Source: Hyalangium ruber
GTDB taxonomy: Bacteria > Myxococcota > Myxococcia > Myxococcales > Myxococcaceae
DNA: 64,000 nt
Assembly: GCF_034259325.1 (NCBI RefSeq)
Contig: NZ_JAXIVS010000014.1
Location: 124,001-188,000, forward strand
Direction of reading: 5' to 3'
Under the pieces are notes generated by a model. The model did no database searches, was not told the DNA's origin, and saw nothing but the letters and a program-made list of their open reading frames with translations. Each line of letters begins with the position of its first letter. Position 1 is the stretch's first letter. Shown here in pieces: positions 60,651-64,000 of this stretch. The translations under genes and the position numbers were made by a program.

Positions 60651-61550
60651 TTACGGAGCCGTGCGCCTGGCTGACTGGATCTGCTCGATGAGCCAGGCCC
60701 GGTAGGCATGCGTGCTGGTGAACCTCGACACCTTGCCAGTTCCCCTGCTCGAAATTCCGACGAGCCAGTGGCCCTTGTCGCTCTCGCGGAGGCAAGGCCC
60801 ACCGCTGTCTCCCTGGTAGGTATGGGTTCCTGGCTGCCCGAGGGTGACGAACTCACCTTCGGCATAGGTGACGGTGTTCCGCCCAAAGCGGCGGAAGCCC
60901 GCCACGCCTTCCCCTTCCTCGGTCTTGTCCAGGCCATAGCCGACCAGGACCAGGGACTCGTCGGGCTGGGCCTGGGAGGTCGCGAGCGAAACTTCCGGGA
61001 ACGAGCCTTCGACGGGCTCATCCAGGAGGATGACGGCGAGGTCGGCGCGGGTGGACACCACGTGTTCGCGTGGGTTGCGTTCGCCGAGCAGGATCTTGAG
61101 CTCAGGATGAGGCCGGACCTTGCCGCTATAGCTCTGCGGGCGTTGAGCGACGGTGCGTACGCTCGCGGGTTCTCTCCTGGCGCTTCGGCCCCGGGTGGAT
61201 TCGTAGAGGACCGTGGTCACGGTGGCAGTGGCCGAGCAGTCCGTGGCGTCGATGACGAGGTTGGCCGAGTCGCGGTTGCCGATCGCCTTGCGCTTCATGC
61301 AGACACAGTGACCCGCTGTCAGGACGAGGCGAGGCGCGATGAGCATGCCGCTGCACATCCCCAGGGGACCGTCCGGAGTGACAAGGACCGTGGAGGCAAA
61401 CCGGTTGTCGACATCGATCCGGCCACCCAGCAGGAACAGATGGTCATCGCCTTCCGGAACAGCGGTGTTTGCCGCGCACCCACCGCAGAGGACCAGCAGC
61501 GTCAACAGAAGCGCGGGAGGCCGAAGGACTTCATTTCCGAAGCGCGGCAT
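60651..61550 (-). CDS. Trypsin-like serine protease, lipoprotein
   Basis: The protein has 299 residues. LLTLLVLCGGCAAN is a lipoprotein signal. The catalytic triad is complete: His in VLTAGHCVC, Asp in TRADLAVILL and Ser in YQGDSGGPCLRE. A Cys-containing insert after the His (CVCMKRKAIGNRDS) may form extra disulfides. It should be an outer-membrane-anchored or exported protease. Its start lies within the end of the neighbouring paralogue (20-bp overlap), so it is translated after the paralogue. It converges on the cytochrome gene with a 15-bp gap. Confidence 0.93.
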   Translation of the reverse strand: MPRFGNEVLRPPALLLTLLVLCGGCAANTAVPEGDDHLFLLGGRIDVDNRFASTVLVTPDGPLGMCSGMLIAPRLVLTAGHCVCMKRKAIGNRDSANLVIDATDCSATATVTTVLYESTRGRSARREPASVRTVAQRPQSYSGKVRPHPELKILLGERNPREHVVSTRADLAVILLDEPVEGSFPEVSLATSQAQPDESLVLVGYGLDKTEEGEGVAGFRRFGRNTVTYAEGEFVTLGQPGTHTYQGDSGGPCLRESDKGHWLVGISSRGTGKVSRFTSTHAYRAWLIEQIQSARRTAP

Positions 61551-62466
61551 GGATCCAATCCCGGTGGAAGTAGGTGCTCGTCAGTGAGAGCTCCGTGTCC
61601 GTTCCCACACTGGTGATACCGACAAGCCAGCGACCGCTCTCCCCCTCACGGAAGCACGGCCCACCAGGAAAGCCGTTGTAGAGATAGGTCCCACGCTGCT
61701 CGAAGAGCAGTCGTCCGCCATGAGGCGTGGGTACCCGGGTAACCGTATTCTGGCGAAAGTACCGAGCCCCGAAGATTCCTCCGAAGCGCGGGTCGTGACC
61801 GTAACCCGCCATGACGAGCGCCTCGTTGAGCTGGACCTCGGAGTCCGCCAGGGCGATGTCCGGACGCAAGCCCTCGACAGGCGAGTCCAGCGTGATGACC
61901 GCGAGATCCGCACGACCCGACACCACACGGGCCTGTGCGTCGAAGAGGATCTCCAGCTCCGGGTGCGGACGAACCGCGCCGTCATAGACGTGGGTGCGAG
62001 CATTCGACATGTGCCGAGCCTTCGCCGGCTCATAGGTGACCGTCGTCACGGAGGCGGTCTTCACACAAGCGGACGCGTCGATCCGGAACCCCTCGGACCC
62101 CTTCCGCCGAGGACACACGCAGTGCCCTGCGGTGAGGACCACGCGCGAATCGAGGAGAACACCGCTGCAGATCGTCCCCAGCAGCGGCTCATCCACCGTC
62201 ACCAGGACCGTGGAGGCGTACCGATTGCCCTCATCCAAGGTCCCCGCGGCCAGGAACACCTGCCTGTCCAGAGGCTGCAACTCCATGCCCTCGGAGGACC
62301 TTTCGATCGCTGGCGGCTCCACCGAAGTCTCTGGGATACTCCCGCCACGGGGGGACTCCACCGCGCGGCTCGGGGAGGGAGTGGTCCCATCGGAGCATCC
62401 GCTGCAGGCAAGGAACGGCGAGATGAGCAGAGGGAGCAGGGCCAGCAGCGTGGAGCGATGGAGCAT
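61531..62466 (-). CDS. Trypsin-like lipoprotein lacking the catalytic Ser (pseudoprotease)
   Basis: The protein has 311 residues from ATG 62466. The signal LLALLPLLISPFLACSGC is lipoprotein-like. The fold is intact: His in VLTAGHCVC, Asp in GRADLAVITL, and the cysteine loops. The serine motif GDSGGP has become GFPGGP (YNGFPGGPCFRE); Asp and Ser are both lost. The protein should bind substrate or an inhibitor without cleaving. It overlaps the active protease by 20 bp and is translated first. A frame open to 62664 upstream has no signal peptide and is not used. Confidence 0.9.
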   Translation of the reverse strand: MLHRSTLLALLPLLISPFLACSGCSDGTTPSPSRAVESPRGGSIPETSVEPPAIERSSEGMELQPLDRQVFLAAGTLDEGNRYASTVLVTVDEPLLGTICSGVLLDSRVVLTAGHCVCPRRKGSEGFRIDASACVKTASVTTVTYEPAKARHMSNARTHVYDGAVRPHPELEILFDAQARVVSGRADLAVITLDSPVEGLRPDIALADSEVQLNEALVMAGYGHDPRFGGIFGARYFRQNTVTRVPTPHGGRLLFEQRGTYLYNGFPGGPCFREGESGRWLVGITSVGTDTELSLTSTYFHRDWIHAALRK

Positions 62467-62708
62467 CCGGAGGGCTCGGAGGATTCGATTCTCTCGATGG
62501 ATTGCCGCCAGGCTGGCGAATTCTAGGCTCCGCAGCCCCCAGACCCTTACCTGCATCCTGCCACCCGGTACGCAAGCCCGGCAGCCCGTACCACATTGGA
62601 GCAGGCGGGGAATCCCCCAGCGAGCGGGAAGGCGTGTCCCTGCTGGACAGTTCGCACGTCGCATCCACCTCCTATCTCTCCGACTCTGCTACAGCAGATG
62701 ATGCCACC

Positions 62709-64000
62709 ATGAGGGTCCCGCTCGAGCCTCCAGTTCCGCCGCAGGCAGGCGCCGGGTCTCCCCAGGGCGGTGATCCGAAGTTCGCCCCGCTGCTGGACAG
62801 CGTCACCGACGGCATCGTCGTGGTGGATCGCGACTGGCGCATCACCTACCTCAACGCGGTGGCCGAGAAGGTGTCGGGCCGCCCGCGAGAGAAGGCGCTC
62901 GGCCGGGAGCTGTGGGCCGAAGTCCCGCAGCTGCTCGACACCCCGTTCGCCAAGGCCTTCCACGAGACGGCGGCCACGGGCCAGCGCACCACGGTGAGCG
63001 ACTACTTCGCGCCCGCGGATGCCTGGTACGAGGCGCGGGCCTTCCCCTCCTCCGAGGGGCTCGTCATCTTCGTGCGCGACATCACCGACCTGCGCCAGGC
63101 GGAGGTGGAGCGACTGCGCCTGCTGAACGCCGAGCGCTCCTCGCGAGAGGACGCCGAGCGCGCCGCGCACCGGCTCGTGCGCCTGCAGGAGCTCACCGCG
63201 CAGCTGGCCGCCGCGCGCTCGCCCGAGGAAGTCATGTCCGCGGCCATCGAGCGCATCATGTCCGCGGTGGGCGCGAACTTGGCCCTGGTGGGCCTGCCGG
63301 TGGAAGAGGGTCGGATGCTGCGCGTGGTGGCCTGGCGCGGCCTGCCTCGGCAGCTGGTGCAGGACCACCCCCTGTTGCCCGTGGATGCCCCGCTGCCGGT
63401 GTCCACGGCGTGGCGCACGGCCGAGCCCGAGTGGCTGGAGTCCCCCGAGGCGCTGGGCGCGCGCTACCCGAAGCTGTTGTCGATCCTGCTGGAGAAGACG
63501 GCCGCCCGCTCGGTGGCGAGCCTGCCCATGGTGGTGGAGGGGCGGGTGCTGGCGGTGCTGGCGCTGGGCTTCCCCGAGCCCCGGGCCTTCTCGGGCGATG
63601 ACCGCGAGTTCCTGCTGGCGCTGGTGCGCCACTGCGCGCTGGCGATGGAGCGCGCTCGGCTGCTCTCCGAGGTGGAGGCCCAGCGCGCGCGGCTGGAGGA
63701 CCTGGTGATGCGGGTGCCGGCGGTGATGTCCGTCACCCGAGGCGCCGAGCACCGCTTCGTGCTCTGCAACCCGCGCCACCGCCAGCTCATGGGCGGCAGG
63801 GATTTGACGGGGCTCACGGTGCGCGAGGCCCTGCCGGAGATGGCGGGCCAGGGCTTCTTCGAGCTGATGGACCGGGTGTACACGAGCGGCGAGCCGTTCA
63901 TCGGCAAGGAAGTCCCGCTGCGCTTCAACGGGCAGCCGAGCGACGTGCTGCCGGAGACGTTCTTCGACTTCGTGTACCAGCCGCTGCGGGACGCCGAAGG
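62709..64000 (+). CDS. PAS-GAF-PAS sensor protein, 5' part (continues beyond window)
   Basis: The frame is open from ATG 62709 to the end of the window (430 visible residues). PAS-like block ~20-110 (LLDSVTDGIVVVDRDWRITY, then FVRDITDLRQAEVERL), a helical linker, a GAF domain ~150-300 (AAARSPEEVMSAAIERIMSA, VVAWRGLPRQ, LLALVRHCALAMERARLLSE) and a second PAS from ~320 (VMSVTRGAEHRFVLCNPRHR). This is the standard input half of a myxobacterial hybrid or histidine kinase; the kinase part, if any, is outside. The start is supported by the PAS position; an upstream ATG at 62698 stops after four codons. Confidence 0.88.
   Translation, partial: MRVPLEPPVPPQAGAGSPQGGDPKFAPLLDSVTDGIVVVDRDWRITYLNAVAEKVSGRPREKALGRELWAEVPQLLDTPFAKAFHETAATGQRTTVSDYFAPADAWYEARAFPSSEGLVIFVRDITDLRQAEVERLRLLNAERSSREDAERAAHRLVRLQELTAQLAAARSPEEVMSAAIERIMSAVGANLALVGLPVEEGRMLRVVAWRGLPRQLVQDHPLLPVDAPLPVSTAWRTAEPEWLESPEALGARYPKLLSILLEKTAARSVASLPMVVEGRVLAVLALGFPEPRAFSGDDREFLLALVRHCALAMERARLLSEVEAQRARLEDLVMRVPAVMSVTRGAEHRFVLCNPRHRQLMGGRDLTGLTVREALPEMAGQGFFELMDRVYTSGEPFIGKEVPLRFNGQPSDVLPETFFDFVYQPLRDAE

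Overview
The window looks like chromosome from a myxobacterium of the suborder Cystobacterineae (Archangium/Cystobacter/Stigmatella/Hyalangium-like). The signs are very high GC with strong GC3 bias, a TPR-coupled Ser/Thr kinase, sigma-54 activator proteins, Sit-type polymorphic lipoprotein toxins with their immunity partners, a MYXO-CTERM-like sorting tail and many trafficked lipoproteins. The genus is inference. No rRNA, tRNA, CRISPR array, insertion sequence or prophage was seen.

Layout. 1-1.2 kb: the end of a sigma-54 activator, three phased palindromic boxes, a sigma-54-type promoter and a 36-residue peptide gene. 1.2-9.5 kb (minus strand): Ser/Thr kinase, AmrS/AmrB pair, an unknown protein and a GH15 glycosidase. 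9.5-12.8 kb: a divergent antitoxin/PIN toxin pair, then a minus-strand operon of Cys-rich exported protein, thioredoxin lipoprotein and outer-membrane barrel. The barrel gene has an in-frame UGA at a CxxC motif followed at once by a SECIS-like hairpin. 12.8-22 kb: proline dehydrogenase, hydrolase/acyltransferase pair, hemerythrin, AT-hook protein, tryptophan 2,3-dioxygenase, SEC-C protein, Uma2 and RMD1-like genes. 22-32 kb: two paralogous OmpA proteins with thrombospondin type 3 repeats and a 1,828-residue Ig-like repeat surface protein. 32-34.8 kb: an MshEN-REC-cyclase signalling protein, a pseudopilin and a lipoprotein.

35-36.1 kb holds an immunity gene with a decayed SitA-like toxin. 36.3-38.4 kb holds a universal stress protein and a degenerate AAA+ fragment. 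39-46.9 kb is a compact operon of six genes: two paralogous proteins with acidic Phe/Gly/Glu N-termini and Arg-rich C-termini, a HExxH metalloprotease, two large proteins of unknown family and a DUF4438 protein. A small GNAT-like gene lies upstream and a mini-LuxR regulator downstream. I consider this the best candidate for an undescribed system. 47-54 kb: unknown and basic proteins, macro-domain/methyltransferase pair, an intact SitA6/SitI6 pair, a CmpB-type membrane protein and two small, probably abundant proteins. 54-60.6 kb: SCO1, a histidine kinase and a tightly overlapped cytochrome c oxidase operon. 60.6-62.5 kb: two tandem trypsin-like lipoproteins, one lacking the catalytic Ser. 62.7 kb to the end: the start of a PAS-GAF-PAS sensor.

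A short interspersed palindrome (AACCTGTC / GACAGGTT arms with a conserved loop and a conserved 3' tail) occurs three times in intergenic DNA. Translational coupling by ATGA overlaps is common and decides several starts. Functions come from motif recognition by eye; no database search was run.
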